From contig JBCBDU010000003.1 of NCBI GenBank assembly GCA_038529355.1, positions 62,001-126,000 on the forward strand: 64,000 nucleotides of DNA, in the 5' to 3' direction. The notes beneath the pieces were generated by a model. That model did not search any database, had not been told where the DNA came from, and saw only the letters and a list, made by a program, of their open reading frames with translations. This stretch comes from CALBPI01 sp038529355. GTDB lineage: Bacteria; Pseudomonadota; Gammaproteobacteria; Steroidobacterales; Woeseiaceae. A program made the translations under genes and the position numbers. This document shows positions 29,808-38,809 of this stretch, in pieces (within the stretch, counting starts at the first letter, position 1; every line of letters begins with the position of its first letter).

Positions 29808-30368
29808 ATGGGCGCAGACCAGACATCCGGGCAGAGCACAACATCGCACGATAACAATCCGTGGCGCGCAGCGCTGCCGATGTCCGGCAATGCCGCCGAC
29901 TGGCTTGGCGATCCGGGCTTGCTCACCGACGATGTGCGCCGCTCCTGCACCGGCCCGCTAACGCTGGACATCATTCACGACGGCCGCGCTCTGCTGCCGG
30001 ACATCGTAACGGCCGCGTTACCGGGCACATTCAGCAATGCCGGTTGGCACCGCGAAATCAGCATGCGCATGAATGGTGTGCTGGTTGTGCACGCGCGCAC
30101 GTTCGCACCCCGCGAGACGCTCGATGCTCACCCGTGGCTCGAAGCGTTGGGCACCAACCCTCTCGGTCACGCGCTGGCAAAGATGGGCGACGCCGCGCGC
30201 GTTGACATGCAGTTTTGCGAATCGTCAGTACTGCAGGGCGAGTTAGCGCCACCAGCCACTTGTGATGGCTGGTCGCGACGCTCGTTGTTCCAGTTTGACA
30301 CCTTACCGTTGCTGCTGTTTGAGCACTTCACCACCGCGCTGTTAACGCAACGCAGGCGACGCCAATGA
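29808..30368 (+). CDS. ubiC: Chorismate-pyruvate lyase
   Basis: This cleaves chorismate to 4-hydroxybenzoate plus pyruvate, the first committed step of ubiquinone synthesis. It is 186 residues from the ATG at 29808; an in-frame TTG lies 21 bases earlier. Family features include HREISMRMNG, a WSRRSLFQF stretch after the PPATCDG turn, and the C-terminal LPLLLFEHF. The stop overlaps the ubiA start (ATGA), and the two enzymes act consecutively, which supports this rather divergent family assignment. Confidence 0.85.
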   Translation: MGADQTSGQSTTSHDNNPWRAALPMSGNAADWLGDPGLLTDDVRRSCTGPLTLDIIHDGRALLPDIVTAALPGTFSNAGWHREISMRMNGVLVVHARTFAPRETLDAHPWLEALGTNPLGHALAKMGDAARVDMQFCESSVLQGELAPPATCDGWSRRSLFQFDTLPLLLFEHFTTALLTQRRRRQ

Positions 30369-31270
30369 ACCGCCCGCAACCCAAAAGCTTCAGCCGGCGC
30401 ATGTTGCGTCAATTAGACGTGTATCTGCGCCTGACCCGCCTGGATCGACCGATCGGCATCTGGCTGCTGGCCTGGCCGATGCTTTGGGCGTTGTGGATCG
30501 CCGGCACGGGTCGCCCCGATGCAACGATTCTGGTTGTGTTCGCACTCGGTGCGGTGATCACCCGGTCGGCTGGCTGTGTCATTAACGATGTCGCCGACCG
30601 ACACTTCGACGGCAATGTCACCCGCACCCAGGACCGGCCACTTGCGACCGGTGAGATCGGTGTTGTTGAAGCACTGGCGCTGTTTATCGGCTTGGGCTTT
30701 ATCGCGATTGGACTGGCCGCCATGCTGAACAATCTGAGCCGTGTGCTTGCCGCCGCCGCAGTCGTGTTGATGGTCGTCTACCCGTTTATGAAGCGGCATA
30801 TTTCGGTGCCACAACTGGTGCTTGGTCTGGCGTTCGGGCTCGCTGTGCCGATGGCATTCGCCGCGCAGACCAATGCCATTCCGCAGGATGCCTGGTTCCT
30901 GTTCGCCATCACGGCTTTGTGGGCCGTCATCTACGACACGATGTATGCCATGTGCGATCGCGAGGACGATTTGGCGGCCGGTATCCGCTCCAGCGCCATC
31001 CTGTTCGGCGAAAGTGACAAGTTCGTCATCGGGGCATTGCAGGCAATGATGCTGATGGCACTGCTGCTGCTTGGTCAGCGTCTGGGCATGACGGCCTGGT
31101 ACTACCTGGCGATTGTCAGTGTTGCGATGTTCATGGCCTACCAACAATGGCTGATCCGCAACCGTCAACCGGCGGCCTGTCTGGCTGCGTTCAAGAACAA
31201 CCACTACATCGGTCTGACGGTGTTTGTCGGTATCGCATTGCATTATTTGTATCTGCCGCCGGCTGCGTAG
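30365..31270 (+). CDS. ubiA: 4-hydroxybenzoate octaprenyltransferase
   Basis: This integral membrane prenyltransferase attaches the polyprenyl chain to 4-hydroxybenzoate. It is 301 residues with about eight to nine transmembrane helices. The two Asp-rich, Mg-diphosphate-binding motifs are NDVADRHFD (about residues 72-80) and YDTMYAMCDREDD (about 189-201). The start overlaps the ubiC stop. The last 28 bases overlap the 3' end of comF on the other strand. Confidence 0.96.
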   Translation: MNRPQPKSFSRRMLRQLDVYLRLTRLDRPIGIWLLAWPMLWALWIAGTGRPDATILVVFALGAVITRSAGCVINDVADRHFDGNVTRTQDRPLATGEIGVVEALALFIGLGFIAIGLAAMLNNLSRVLAAAAVVLMVVYPFMKRHISVPQLVLGLAFGLAVPMAFAAQTNAIPQDAWFLFAITALWAVIYDTMYAMCDREDDLAAGIRSSAILFGESDKFVIGALQAMMLMALLLLGQRLGMTAWYYLAIVSVAMFMAYQQWLIRNRQPAACLAAFKNNHYIGLTVFVGIALHYLYLPPAA

Positions 31271-31965
31271 CCCGCGCGCGCTAACGCAAAGACGAAAACC
31301 TCCCGCGCTCCTGCTTGCCGCAGTGCAGCCGCCGCCGCGAGCGCCGTGGCGCCACTCGTCAGCACATCGTCAACCAGACAGACGCTCGCACCGTCGATGC
31401 ACCCGTTCGCAACAAAGGCGTTGCGCACGTTGGCGCGCCGCGCGCTGCCATGCAACGTCACTTGCGGCGGCGTTACCCGCGTGCGCTGCAGCGCGGTGTG
31501 GCAAACCTGCAGGCGCCAGCGCCGCGACAGCGCGCTCGCCAGCAAGCGCGCCTGGTTGAAACCGCGCTCGCGCATCCGCTGCCGATGCAACGGCACGGCA
31601 ATCAGCACCGCATCTGCCAGCGCGGCAGGCAGCGCCGGCAGGAGCTGGGTCAATGCCGGCATGACGGTGAGATCGCGTTGATACTTAAGCGCAGCGATCA
31701 GGCGATCAAGCGGGAAGACGTACCGCCACGGCGCAACCACCGCCGTACAATCGTCCGGCCAATCTTGACAAGCACCGCAGCGCGACGAAGCGACTGACAA
31801 CGGCATCGCACAGTGACTGCAACACACCGTGTTGGGCACAAAATCGGCCACGCAATCGCGACACATGGGCGTCGCAGCCGGGCCGCCACATAGCAGACAA
31901 GTCTGACCCGCAATGCGTGCGAGGCACTGCTGGATTCGCTCAATGACCGGTGTCGGAGGGTGCAT
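31243..31965 (-). CDS. comF: ComF family phosphoribosyltransferase-like protein
   Basis: ComF is a cytosolic protein needed for natural transformation in several bacteria, probably acting with PriA and DprA in single-strand uptake. It is 240 residues. The N-terminus has CxxC pairs forming a zinc-finger (CLLCGG, CRDC, CSHC, CGAC). The C-terminal PRTase domain ends with the PRPP loop VCLVDDVLTSGAT. LKYQRD and RERGFNQARLLA are family hallmarks. Its 3' end overlaps ubiA by 28 bases tail to tail. With the type IV pilus genes in this window, DNA uptake is plausible but not shown. Confidence 0.93.
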   Translation of the reverse strand: MHPPTPVIERIQQCLARIAGQTCLLCGGPAATPMCRDCVADFVPNTVCCSHCAMPLSVASSRCGACQDWPDDCTAVVAPWRYVFPLDRLIAALKYQRDLTVMPALTQLLPALPAALADAVLIAVPLHRQRMRERGFNQARLLASALSRRWRLQVCHTALQRTRVTPPQVTLHGSARRANVRNAFVANGCIDGASVCLVDDVLTSGATALAAAAALRQAGAREVFVFALARAGYAAGGRYK

Positions 31966-32063
31966 ACCTCAGCATAGAATGCCGCCGCCGTCGTTTACGC
32001 CGCACAAAAAACTGCGAAAGCCGCATAATTGCTAACTTGTGTTGCAGTGTCCGGACCGAACTC

Positions 32064-32921
32064 TTGGAACCTTACCCAATTCACGCCAGGCGGCTGCCAA
32101 GCAGCGCCGACTTTTCACAACATGCGTTCATCGTCAAACGCACGGCAGACGAACTGGCCTCGCGCCTCGAGTTGCTCGCGATTGAGCCGACGGCAATCGC
32201 CGATATTGGCGCGCACGATGGCGCCTTGTCACAGCAGCTGGCTGCACACTTTCCGGCCGCGCAAGTGACTGCCGTGGAACCGTTACAAGCACTGCTGACC
32301 CCGCTGTCAAGCCACAAACCACGCTGGCCATGGCAGCGCTCGCGGATACAAAGTGCCTACAATCCTCTGACTGCCCTTCAGCAGGCTGACAACAGTGTCC
32401 AGTTGGCCGTGTCGAATCTTGCGCTGCCGCGCTACGCCGAGCCGGACGCTGTGCTCAGCGAAGCCGCGCGCATCGTCGCGCCGGGCGGTGCGTTCATGCT
32501 CAGCACGCTGGGACCGGAGTCGCTGCGCGAGTTGCGCGATGCGTGGCATGCCGTCGATCCGGACAGTGCCCATGTCGCAACTTTCACTGATATGCATGAC
32601 GTCGGCGATGCATTGGTGCGGCACGGCTTCGCCGAGCCGGTGCTCGATGTCGAGCGCCTGACGATCCACTACAGCGATCCGGCAGCTTTGTGGCGGGACC
32701 TGACTGCAACGCTTGCACGCAATGTGCTGCCAGATCGACGCAACAGTCTGACCGGACGCCAACGCTTCGCGCGCATGCTGCACAAGCTGACGCGCGGCGA
32801 CAGCTTCGACATTACGCTGGAAATTGTCTACGCGCAGTGTTGGGGCAATCCGCGCACGCAGCGCAGCGCAGGTACTGACGAAGTACGCATTAGTCCGACA
32901 TCGATTCGACGCCGCGTCTAA
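32064..32921 (+). CDS. Class I SAM methyltransferase, BioC-like
   Basis: This is a Rossmann-fold SAM-dependent methyltransferase resembling malonyl-ACP methyltransferase BioC. The SAM-binding motif I reads AIADIGAHDGAL instead of DLGCGTG, so it is degenerate. Further motifs (AVSNLALPRYAEPDAVLSEA, then GGAFMLSTLGPESL) match BioC and the related NDUFAF5 group. No ATG exists before the domain; TTG at 32064 gives 285 residues and a fitting N-terminus, and the open frame reaches 31950. It is divergent from comF. No other bio gene is near, so a role in biotin synthesis is uncertain. Confidence 0.75.
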   Translation: MEPYPIHARRLPSSADFSQHAFIVKRTADELASRLELLAIEPTAIADIGAHDGALSQQLAAHFPAAQVTAVEPLQALLTPLSSHKPRWPWQRSRIQSAYNPLTALQQADNSVQLAVSNLALPRYAEPDAVLSEAARIVAPGGAFMLSTLGPESLRELRDAWHAVDPDSAHVATFTDMHDVGDALVRHGFAEPVLDVERLTIHYSDPAALWRDLTATLARNVLPDRRNSLTGRQRFARMLHKLTRGDSFDITLEIVYAQCWGNPRTQRSAGTDEVRISPTSIRRRV

Positions 32922-33025
32922 TTTTCGTCGCAAACTTCTGATTTAAATAGTTTTTCTGTGACCTGCCAGCTACCAGAGCCGCGCGAATTTGGTATGCTTC
33001 GTTCATCGCGTTGTGGACCCTGACG

Positions 33026-33532
33026 ATGTATCGCTTCGAGCTCACACCCAATTGCGCACTCTCCGCCACGCAGGCGGTCGTGTTTTTTGCCGGCATTGCG
33101 ACGGTCAGCCTGCTCATTGCGCTGTCGTTCGTGCTGATGGGTTACTGGCCTGTGTTGCCTTTCGCCGGGCTCGAGCTGGCTTTATTGGGCTGGGCGCTGC
33201 GCAGCAACTGGCTGCGCGGGCAGATGCGCGAACAGATTGTCATCGATGCCAAAGACGTCACGCTGCTGCGGTGCGATGCCGATGGCGACGTTGATCGAAC
33301 CGTGCAGCTTACGACAGCATGGACTCAGGTCGCACTGATTCGCGATCAGCGTGGCGTGGCCGGCACGGAACTGGCGTTTGGCGAACGCGGCAAATGGTGG
33401 GTGTTCGGGCGCTTTTTGGTTGCGCAGGAGAAACGCGCCGTGAAACGCCGAATCGAACAGGTACTTCGACAAATCCGTAACGGCCACAGCGTTTCGGCTA
33501 CAAGCGAAGGCCGATCAGCCGATAACGGCTGA
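33026..33532 (+). CDS. DUF2244 domain membrane protein
   Basis: This 168-residue protein has two close transmembrane helices (about 17-38 and 42-60) and a soluble C-terminal part. The conserved section includes NCALSATQ near the N-terminus and FGRFLVAQEKR at the C-terminus, features of the DUF2244 family found next to cytochrome oxidase genes. The ATG at 33026 is preferred over a TTG 15 bases before it. coxB follows 144 bases later. A role in oxidase assembly is suggested by position only. Confidence 0.8.
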   Translation: MYRFELTPNCALSATQAVVFFAGIATVSLLIALSFVLMGYWPVLPFAGLELALLGWALRSNWLRGQMREQIVIDAKDVTLLRCDADGDVDRTVQLTTAWTQVALIRDQRGVAGTELAFGERGKWWVFGRFLVAQEKRAVKRRIEQVLRQIRNGHSVSATSEGRSADNG

Positions 33533-33676
33533 TAAACGGGAACTGAGTCTGCATTTAACGCGCCGTAACAGGTACAATTTGCAGTGGGACGAACGGAACC
33601 GGACAGACCCGCTCACATCGCGTGAGTGCGGCACCGGCTCCCCTTGCCAGATCATCAAGATCGAGATCGATAAAAC

Positions 33677-34501
33677 ATGGATATCAAACGCAAGTTTGCA
33701 GCCTTTGTGCTGCTAATGCTGCCCGGCGTGAATGCGCTGGCAGACTGGGACCTCAACATGCGCGAAGGCGTCACGGCGATCAGCCGCGAAATCTACGGCC
33801 TGCACATGCTGATTTTCTACGTGTGCTGTGTCATCGCCGTCTTCGTATTCGGCTGGATGATCGTGGCGCTGGTACTGCACCGAAAATCACGTGGCGTAGA
33901 GCCGGCGCAGTTCTCGCACAGCACGAAAGCGGAAATCATCTGGACGCTGATCCCGGTTGTGATTCTGGTCGCGATGGCGGTGCCGGCGGCCAAAACGATG
34001 GTCAAGATTGAAGACGACCGCAACCCGGATATCACGATCAAGGCCACCGGCTTCCAGTGGAAGTGGCAATACGAATACATCGACGAAGGCGTCAGCTTTT
34101 ATTCGAACCTGGCGCGCACCAGCAACGATGCGCGGCGCCTCGACTCGGGCATCGATCCTGAATCAGTGCCGAACTACTTACTAGAAGTCGACAATCACGT
34201 CATTGTTCCGGTCAACAAAAAAGTGCGTGTGCTGATCACCTCTAACGACGTATTACACGCCTGGTGGATGCCGGATTTCGCGATCAAGAAAGACGCAATA
34301 CCCGGTTACATCAACCAGGTCTGGTTCACGGCTGAAGAGCCTGGCATCTACCGCGGCCAGTGCGCCGAATTGTGTGGCCAGGATCACGGCTTCATGCCGA
34401 TTGTTGTCGAGGTACTCGAGCAGGAAGCGTTCGACACGCGCATGGCGGCGTTGAAAGTCGAGTACGGCGTGGACGCACCGAAACTGGCGGCGACGCAATA
34501 G
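33677..34501 (+). CDS. coxB: Cytochrome c oxidase subunit II (CuA subunit)
   Basis: This receives electrons from cytochrome c through its binuclear CuA centre. It is 274 residues: a signal peptide, two transmembrane helices (about 42-65 and 88-106), then a periplasmic cupredoxin domain. CuA ligands are visible in VLHAWWMPDF and CAELCGQDHGFM; the aromatic FQWKWQYEY patch mediates electron entry. No heme c domain is fused at the C-terminus, so it is the aa3 type rather than caa3. It is first in the coxBA-ctaG-coxC run. Confidence 0.97.
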   Translation: MDIKRKFAAFVLLMLPGVNALADWDLNMREGVTAISREIYGLHMLIFYVCCVIAVFVFGWMIVALVLHRKSRGVEPAQFSHSTKAEIIWTLIPVVILVAMAVPAAKTMVKIEDDRNPDITIKATGFQWKWQYEYIDEGVSFYSNLARTSNDARRLDSGIDPESVPNYLLEVDNHVIVPVNKKVRVLITSNDVLHAWWMPDFAIKKDAIPGYINQVWFTAEEPGIYRGQCAELCGQDHGFMPIVVEVLEQEAFDTRMAALKVEYGVDAPKLAATQ

Positions 34502-34585
34502 TCGGGCACACAACATTTTTTGAAGAACAGAAGATTTAAAGGCATCAGCGCCACAACATCGACGCGCTGACGAGGAGCAAGGCAG

Positions 34586-36178
34586 ATGAGCACTGCAACA
34601 CATAACGACGCAGCCCACGACGATCACCACGATCACGGACCTGAGCTGACCGGTATTAAACGCTGGTTATTTACAACCAACCACAAAGACATCGGTTCGA
34701 TGTACCTGATCTTCAGTCTGATCATGCTGTTCGTCGGCGGCGCCATGGCGCTCGTGATCCGCACCGAACTGGGGCAGCCGGGCATGCAATTCGTGCAGCC
34801 GGACTTTTACAACCAGATGGTTACGATGCACGCGCTGATCATGATTTTCGGCGCTGTCATGCCCGCCTTTGTCGGCCTGGCGAACTGGATGATCCCGCTG
34901 ATGGTAGGCGCCCCCGACATGGCCCTGCCGCGCATGAACAACTGGTCGTTCTGGATCTTGCCCGCCGCATTCGGCATTTTGCTGTCGACGCTGTTTGTAC
35001 CTGGTGGTGCGCCGGCCGGTGGCTGGACGATGTACCCGCCACTGGTGCTACAAACCGGTGATGCATTCCCGATGCTGATCTTTGCCGTTCACTTGATGGG
35101 CATCTCGTCAATCATGGGCGCGATCAACATCATCGTGACGATCATGAACATGCGTGCGCCCGGCATGACGTTGCTGAAAATGCCGCTGTTCGTCTGGACC
35201 TGGCTCATCACGGCTTACCTGCTGATCGCGGTCATGCCGGTACTCGCTGGCGCGGTGACGATGCTGCTGACCGACCAGTTTTTCGGCACCAGCTTCTTCC
35301 GCGCGGCTGGTGGTGGTGATCCGGTTATGTTCCAGCACATCTTCTGGTTCTTCGGGCACCCCGAGGTCTACATCATGATCCTGCCGGCGTTCGGCATTGT
35401 GTCTGAGATCATTCCGACGTTCGCACGCAAACCGCTGTTCGGTTACGACTCCATGGTCTACGCCACGGCCAGCATCGCGTTCCTGTCGTTCATCGTCTGG
35501 GCGCACCACATGTTCACGGCAGGTATGCCACTGACCGGTCAGTTGTTCTTCATGTTTACAACGATGCTGATCGCGGTACCGACCGGCGTGAAAGTCTTCA
35601 ACTGGTCCGCCACGATGTGGAAAGGCGCAATGACGTTCGAAACGCCGATGCTGTTCGCGATCGCGTTCCTGTTCCTGTTCACGATCGGTGGTTTCTCCGG
35701 TCTGATGCTGGCCATCGTGCCGGCTGACTTCCAGTACCACGATTCGTACTTTGTTGTGGCGCATTTCCACTATGTGCTGGTGCCGGGTGCGATCTTTGCG
35801 ATCATCGCCGGCGTGTACTACTGGCTGCCGAAATGGACCGGCCACATGTACAACGAAACGCTGGGCAAAGTGCACTTCTGGCTGACGACTATTTTCGTCA
35901 ACCTGACGTTCTTCCCGATGCACTTCCTCGGACTTGCCGGCATGCCGCGACGCATCCCGGATTACGCGACACAGTTTGCCGACTTCAACATGATTGCCAC
36001 GGTTGGCGCGTTTGGCTTCGGTCTGTCGCAGCTGCTGTTTGTTGTCATCATTGTGCAATGCGCACGCGGCGGTAAAAAAGCCACCGCAGAAGTCTGGGAC
36101 AACCCGCGCGGCCTCGAATGGACCGTGCCGTCACCGGCGCCACATCACACGTTTGATGAAGCACCGATCATTAAATAG
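34586..36178 (+). CDS. coxA: Cytochrome c oxidase subunit I
   Basis: This is the catalytic heme-copper subunit, which reduces oxygen at heme a3-CuB and pumps protons. It is 530 residues with 12 transmembrane helices. The heme a ligand is in VTMHALIMIFG. The CuB/Tyr cross-link motif is WFFGHPEVYIMILP, and VAHFHYVL carries heme ligands. The region between VYIMILP and the next helix has the usual A-type K-channel Tyr. GAGGAGCAAG precedes the ATG. It is 84 bases after coxB. Confidence 0.98.
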   Translation: MSTATHNDAAHDDHHDHGPELTGIKRWLFTTNHKDIGSMYLIFSLIMLFVGGAMALVIRTELGQPGMQFVQPDFYNQMVTMHALIMIFGAVMPAFVGLANWMIPLMVGAPDMALPRMNNWSFWILPAAFGILLSTLFVPGGAPAGGWTMYPPLVLQTGDAFPMLIFAVHLMGISSIMGAINIIVTIMNMRAPGMTLLKMPLFVWTWLITAYLLIAVMPVLAGAVTMLLTDQFFGTSFFRAAGGGDPVMFQHIFWFFGHPEVYIMILPAFGIVSEIIPTFARKPLFGYDSMVYATASIAFLSFIVWAHHMFTAGMPLTGQLFFMFTTMLIAVPTGVKVFNWSATMWKGAMTFETPMLFAIAFLFLFTIGGFSGLMLAIVPADFQYHDSYFVVAHFHYVLVPGAIFAIIAGVYYWLPKWTGHMYNETLGKVHFWLTTIFVNLTFFPMHFLGLAGMPRRIPDYATQFADFNMIATVGAFGFGLSQLLFVVIIVQCARGGKKATAEVWDNPRGLEWTVPSPAPHHTFDEAPIIK

Positions 36179-36190
36179 TGATCGCGACGG

Positions 36191-36337
36191 ATGGCTACTG
36201 ACATGAGCAAACACCCGCAAGGGGAGCCGCAAAAGCGCAAGGTGCGACGCAACACCATCATTCTGGTGTGCGTCGCCGTTGCCGTCTATGCAAGCTTCAT
36301 TCTTGCCGGCGTTGTGCGCAGCGGAGCGGCGGGCTGA
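36191..36337 (+). CDS. Small single-helix membrane protein between coxA and ctaG
   Basis: A 48-residue open frame lies between the coxA stop and ctaG. It has a basic N-terminus (QKRKVRRN) and then one hydrophobic helix (IILVCVAVAVYASFILAG), ending GAAG. Its stop overlaps the ctaG start as TGATG, which points to real translation. It resembles the small assembly peptides found before ctaG in proteobacterial cox clusters. A second ATG at 36203 is possible. Function is unknown but likely oxidase assembly. Confidence 0.7.
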   Translation: MATDMSKHPQGEPQKRKVRRNTIILVCVAVAVYASFILAGVVRSGAAG

Positions 36338-36858
36338 TGCACGATCGCTGGTTGCCAGCCAAGCTGCTCGCGATGGCGATCGTCGGCTTCGGTTTTTCGT
36401 ACACGTTTCCGCCAATGTACGATGCGTTCTGTGATCTGACCGGTTTTGGCGGGCGCACGAACGAGGCGCCGCTGCAGCTCGTCGAATCGGTCGATGAGTC
36501 GCGCACGATCACGATCCAGTTCACGACGACGGTCAACGAATCGGCACCGTACGCGTTCCAGCCGGCAGTACGCAGCATGCAAATCCAGCCCGGCAAGGTT
36601 TACGACGCGAATTTCATTGCGCAAAACCTCACGGGACAGACACGTGTGGCACAAGCCATTCCGAGCGTATCGCCCAGCAAGGCAGCCACTTATCTGAAGA
36701 AAACCGAGTGTTTTTGCTTCAACAATCAGCCGTTTGAGGGCGATGAGACCAAGCAGATGCCGCTACGATTCATGATTGACCGCGATCTGCCGGACTACAT
36801 CGATACCATTACGCTTGCGTATACTTTTTTTAATATAGACAGCGCTGCGGCAAACTAG
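36337..36858 (+). CDS. ctaG: Cytochrome c oxidase assembly protein CtaG (Cox11)
   Basis: This copper chaperone inserts CuB into subunit I. It is 173 residues: a membrane anchor (about 8-28), then a periplasmic Ig-like domain. The copper-binding CFCFNNQPF motif (about residues 127-135) is intact, preceded by QAIPSVSP. The ATG shares one base with the stop of the small membrane protein. It stands between coxA and coxC as in other proteobacteria. Confidence 0.95.
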   Translation: MHDRWLPAKLLAMAIVGFGFSYTFPPMYDAFCDLTGFGGRTNEAPLQLVESVDESRTITIQFTTTVNESAPYAFQPAVRSMQIQPGKVYDANFIAQNLTGQTRVAQAIPSVSPSKAATYLKKTECFCFNNQPFEGDETKQMPLRFMIDRDLPDYIDTITLAYTFFNIDSAAAN

Positions 36859-36913
36859 CCAACGGCAGCGACGATGGCGCCGCGAGACGCCAGCACAAGA
36901 AGGGACAGCCAGT

Positions 36914-37780
36914 ATGGCAACTGCAAACGAAAAATATTACGTACCGCACGGTAGTCCGTGGCCGATCATTGGCTCTGTAGGCTTGCTGCTGACGATGGTC
37001 GGCGTATCCGGATGGCTCAACGGCGGCAACATTGGCCCGTACCTGTTCGCCCTGGGCCTGCTGACCGTGATCGGCATGATGTTCGGCTGGTTCGGTAACG
37101 TCATCGACGAAAGCGAAGGCGGCATCTACTCGGCGCAGGTCGACAAGTCGTTCCGCATGGGCATGAGTTGGTTTATTTTCTCAGAGGTCATGTTTTTTGC
37201 GGCATTCTTTGGCGCACTGTTTTACACGCGCAACATGGCGCTGCCCTGGCTGGAAGGCGGCAGCAACAACTTCTTCACCGGCCTGATTTTGTGGCCCAAT
37301 TTTGAAGCCATGTGGCCGACTAACGGCCCAGCCGGGGTCGGTGGCACGTTCGAAGCGATGGGGCCGTTGGGACTGCCGTTGATCAACACGGCGATTCTGC
37401 TAACCAGCTCAATCACAATCACCGTTGCCCACCATGCACTCCGTGATGATCACCGCAATCTGGTCAAGATTTTCCTCGGATTGACGTTTCTGCTGGGATT
37501 CATTTTCGTCTACCTGCAGGCGGTCGAATACATCCACGCCTACCACGAGCTGAATCTGACCATGGAGAGCGGCATTTACGGCTCAACATTCTTCATGCTC
37601 ACTGGATTCCACGGTATGCATGTATCGATCGGCGCGTTGATGCTGTTTATCGTCTGGATTCGCGTCATGCGCGGCCACTTCACGGCAAAACACCACTTCG
37701 CGTTTGAAGCCTCCGCGTGGTACTGGCATTTTGTCGACGTGGTCTGGCTGGGTCTGTATATCTTCGTTTACTGGATGTAA
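36914..37780 (+). CDS. coxC: Cytochrome c oxidase subunit III
   Basis: This seven-helix subunit stabilises subunit I and its proton uptake path. It is 288 residues. It begins with YYVPHGSPWP, typical for proteobacterial subunit III. It contains the conserved Glu-rich segment FRMGMSWFIFSEVMFFAAFF and the C-terminal FEASAWYWHFVDVVWLGLY. A GGGACAGC ribosome site precedes the ATG. A clear terminator follows 21 bases after the stop, ending the coxB-A-ctaG-coxC unit. Confidence 0.97.
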   Translation: MATANEKYYVPHGSPWPIIGSVGLLLTMVGVSGWLNGGNIGPYLFALGLLTVIGMMFGWFGNVIDESEGGIYSAQVDKSFRMGMSWFIFSEVMFFAAFFGALFYTRNMALPWLEGGSNNFFTGLILWPNFEAMWPTNGPAGVGGTFEAMGPLGLPLINTAILLTSSITITVAHHALRDDHRNLVKIFLGLTFLLGFIFVYLQAVEYIHAYHELNLTMESGIYGSTFFMLTGFHGMHVSIGALMLFIVWIRVMRGHFTAKHHFAFEASAWYWHFVDVVWLGLYIFVYWM

Positions 37781-37800
37781 CCACACGCAGATGTTCAAAG

Positions 37801-37832
37801 AGCCGGTCGCCGCAAGGTCACCGGCTTTTTTT
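37801..37832 (+). terminator. Rho-independent terminator after coxC
   Basis: AGCCGGT (37801-37807) pairs with ACCGGCT (37820-37826) around a 12-base loop. A run of seven T follows (37826-37832). It lies between coxC and the convergent DUF2909 gene. Confidence 0.85.
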
Positions 37833-37849
37833 ACGCCAGCTGGTGTCGT

Positions 37850-38047
37850 CTACAACGCGCCAGGTTCGATCCAGCCCATGACGCCAGCCATGATCAGAAA
37901 GACAAATAACGCCACTGACAATGCAATGCGCCAGGTCAACGCACGAACCAGCCCGCCACTGTTCTGCTGATCCCGTGTAAGGTGATAGAGGCCGGAGCCC
38001 AGTGACGCAATAATCGCCAGCAATAACAAAACAACAATAATGCGCAT
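37850..38047 (-). CDS. DUF2909 twin-helix membrane protein
   Basis: This 65-residue protein has two transmembrane helices (about 3-22 and 40-60) joined by a short loop containing LYHLTRDQ. The second helix starts with RALTWRIALSV, a DUF2909 hallmark, and the end is GWIEPG. I start it at the ATG at 38047; an upstream in-frame ATG exists at 38077. It lies antiparallel inside the oxidase cluster, between coxC and the SURF1 gene, as in Pseudomonas-type clusters. Function is unknown. Confidence 0.8.
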   Translation of the reverse strand: MRIIVVLLLLAIIASLGSGLYHLTRDQQNSGGLVRALTWRIALSVALFVFLIMAGVMGWIEPGAL

Positions 38048-38083
38048 GAACCGAAAACCCGAAACTGTTCGGAGCATTATATC

Positions 38084-38809
38084 GTGAATGCCGAATCTGC
38101 GAGACGACCAAAATGGCTACCATGGCTTGTCTATTGCTTGTTGATGCCATGCATGTTGTGGCTAGGCAACTGGCAGCTGGACAAATACCGACTACAACAG
38201 GCGCGACTGGCTGACTTTGCCAACGATATTGCGCTGACTGCAGCGCAAGTTCGCGACCAACCCGGCAACTTGCCTCGTTTCGCACGTTTCCAGCAGGCCG
38301 GCCGCTACATCGCGGAGCGCCAGATCCTCATCGACAACATCGTACGCAACGGCCGCAATGGCTTTTTTGTAATCACACCGCTGCAGCTCGATGATGGTTC
38401 GTGGCGACTCGTCAATCGCGGCTGGATTGCGCAAAGCCCGCGTCGCGAACCGCTAGCAGCGCTGTCCGTCGACAATAAAGCCCGTATATTAGAAGGCAGG
38501 GTCGGCGCCCTGCCAGTCGGCGGGCTGAAATTGGGTGAACAACCGGAGGTGGTCTCCGAGTGGCCCGTCGTGCTGCAATATCCGACCTTACAGGATGTCG
38601 AGCGCTTGCTCGGACAACCGTTACAGGCGGATGTGTTGCTGCTGAGCCCGCAGGCGGAAGACGGTTTTGAGCGTCAGTGGTCTGCCGGCGGTCTGCCACC
38701 CGAGCGCCATCTGGGTTACGCCGTGCAGTGGTTTGCGATGAGCGCAGCCCTGACGGTATTGATGTTAATTATGGTATTCAGGAACAAGCGAACAGAACAT
38801 GCAAGCTGA
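38084..38809 (+). CDS. SURF1-like cytochrome oxidase assembly protein
   Basis: SURF1 proteins help heme a insertion into oxidase subunit I. It is 241 residues with the typical two-helix hairpin: an N-terminal helix (about 12-27), a long periplasmic middle domain, and a C-terminal helix (about 214-232). Signatures are LGNWQLDKY near the first helix, RLVNRGWI and the final HLGYAVQWFAMS. The start is GTG at 38084. It is divergent from the DUF2909 gene and overlaps the SCO-like gene by 11 bases. Confidence 0.92.
   Translation: MNAESARRPKWLPWLVYCLLMPCMLWLGNWQLDKYRLQQARLADFANDIALTAAQVRDQPGNLPRFARFQQAGRYIAERQILIDNIVRNGRNGFFVITPLQLDDGSWRLVNRGWIAQSPRREPLAALSVDNKARILEGRVGALPVGGLKLGEQPEVVSEWPVVLQYPTLQDVERLLGQPLQADVLLLSPQAEDGFERQWSAGGLPPERHLGYAVQWFAMSAALTVLMLIMVFRNKRTEHAS

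Noticed and set aside
35108..36058. Long open frame antisense to coxA (over 300 codons)
   Set aside because: It mirrors the strongly conserved oxidase subunit I, its product is a low-complexity His/Arg/Asp-rich string, and it matches no family.
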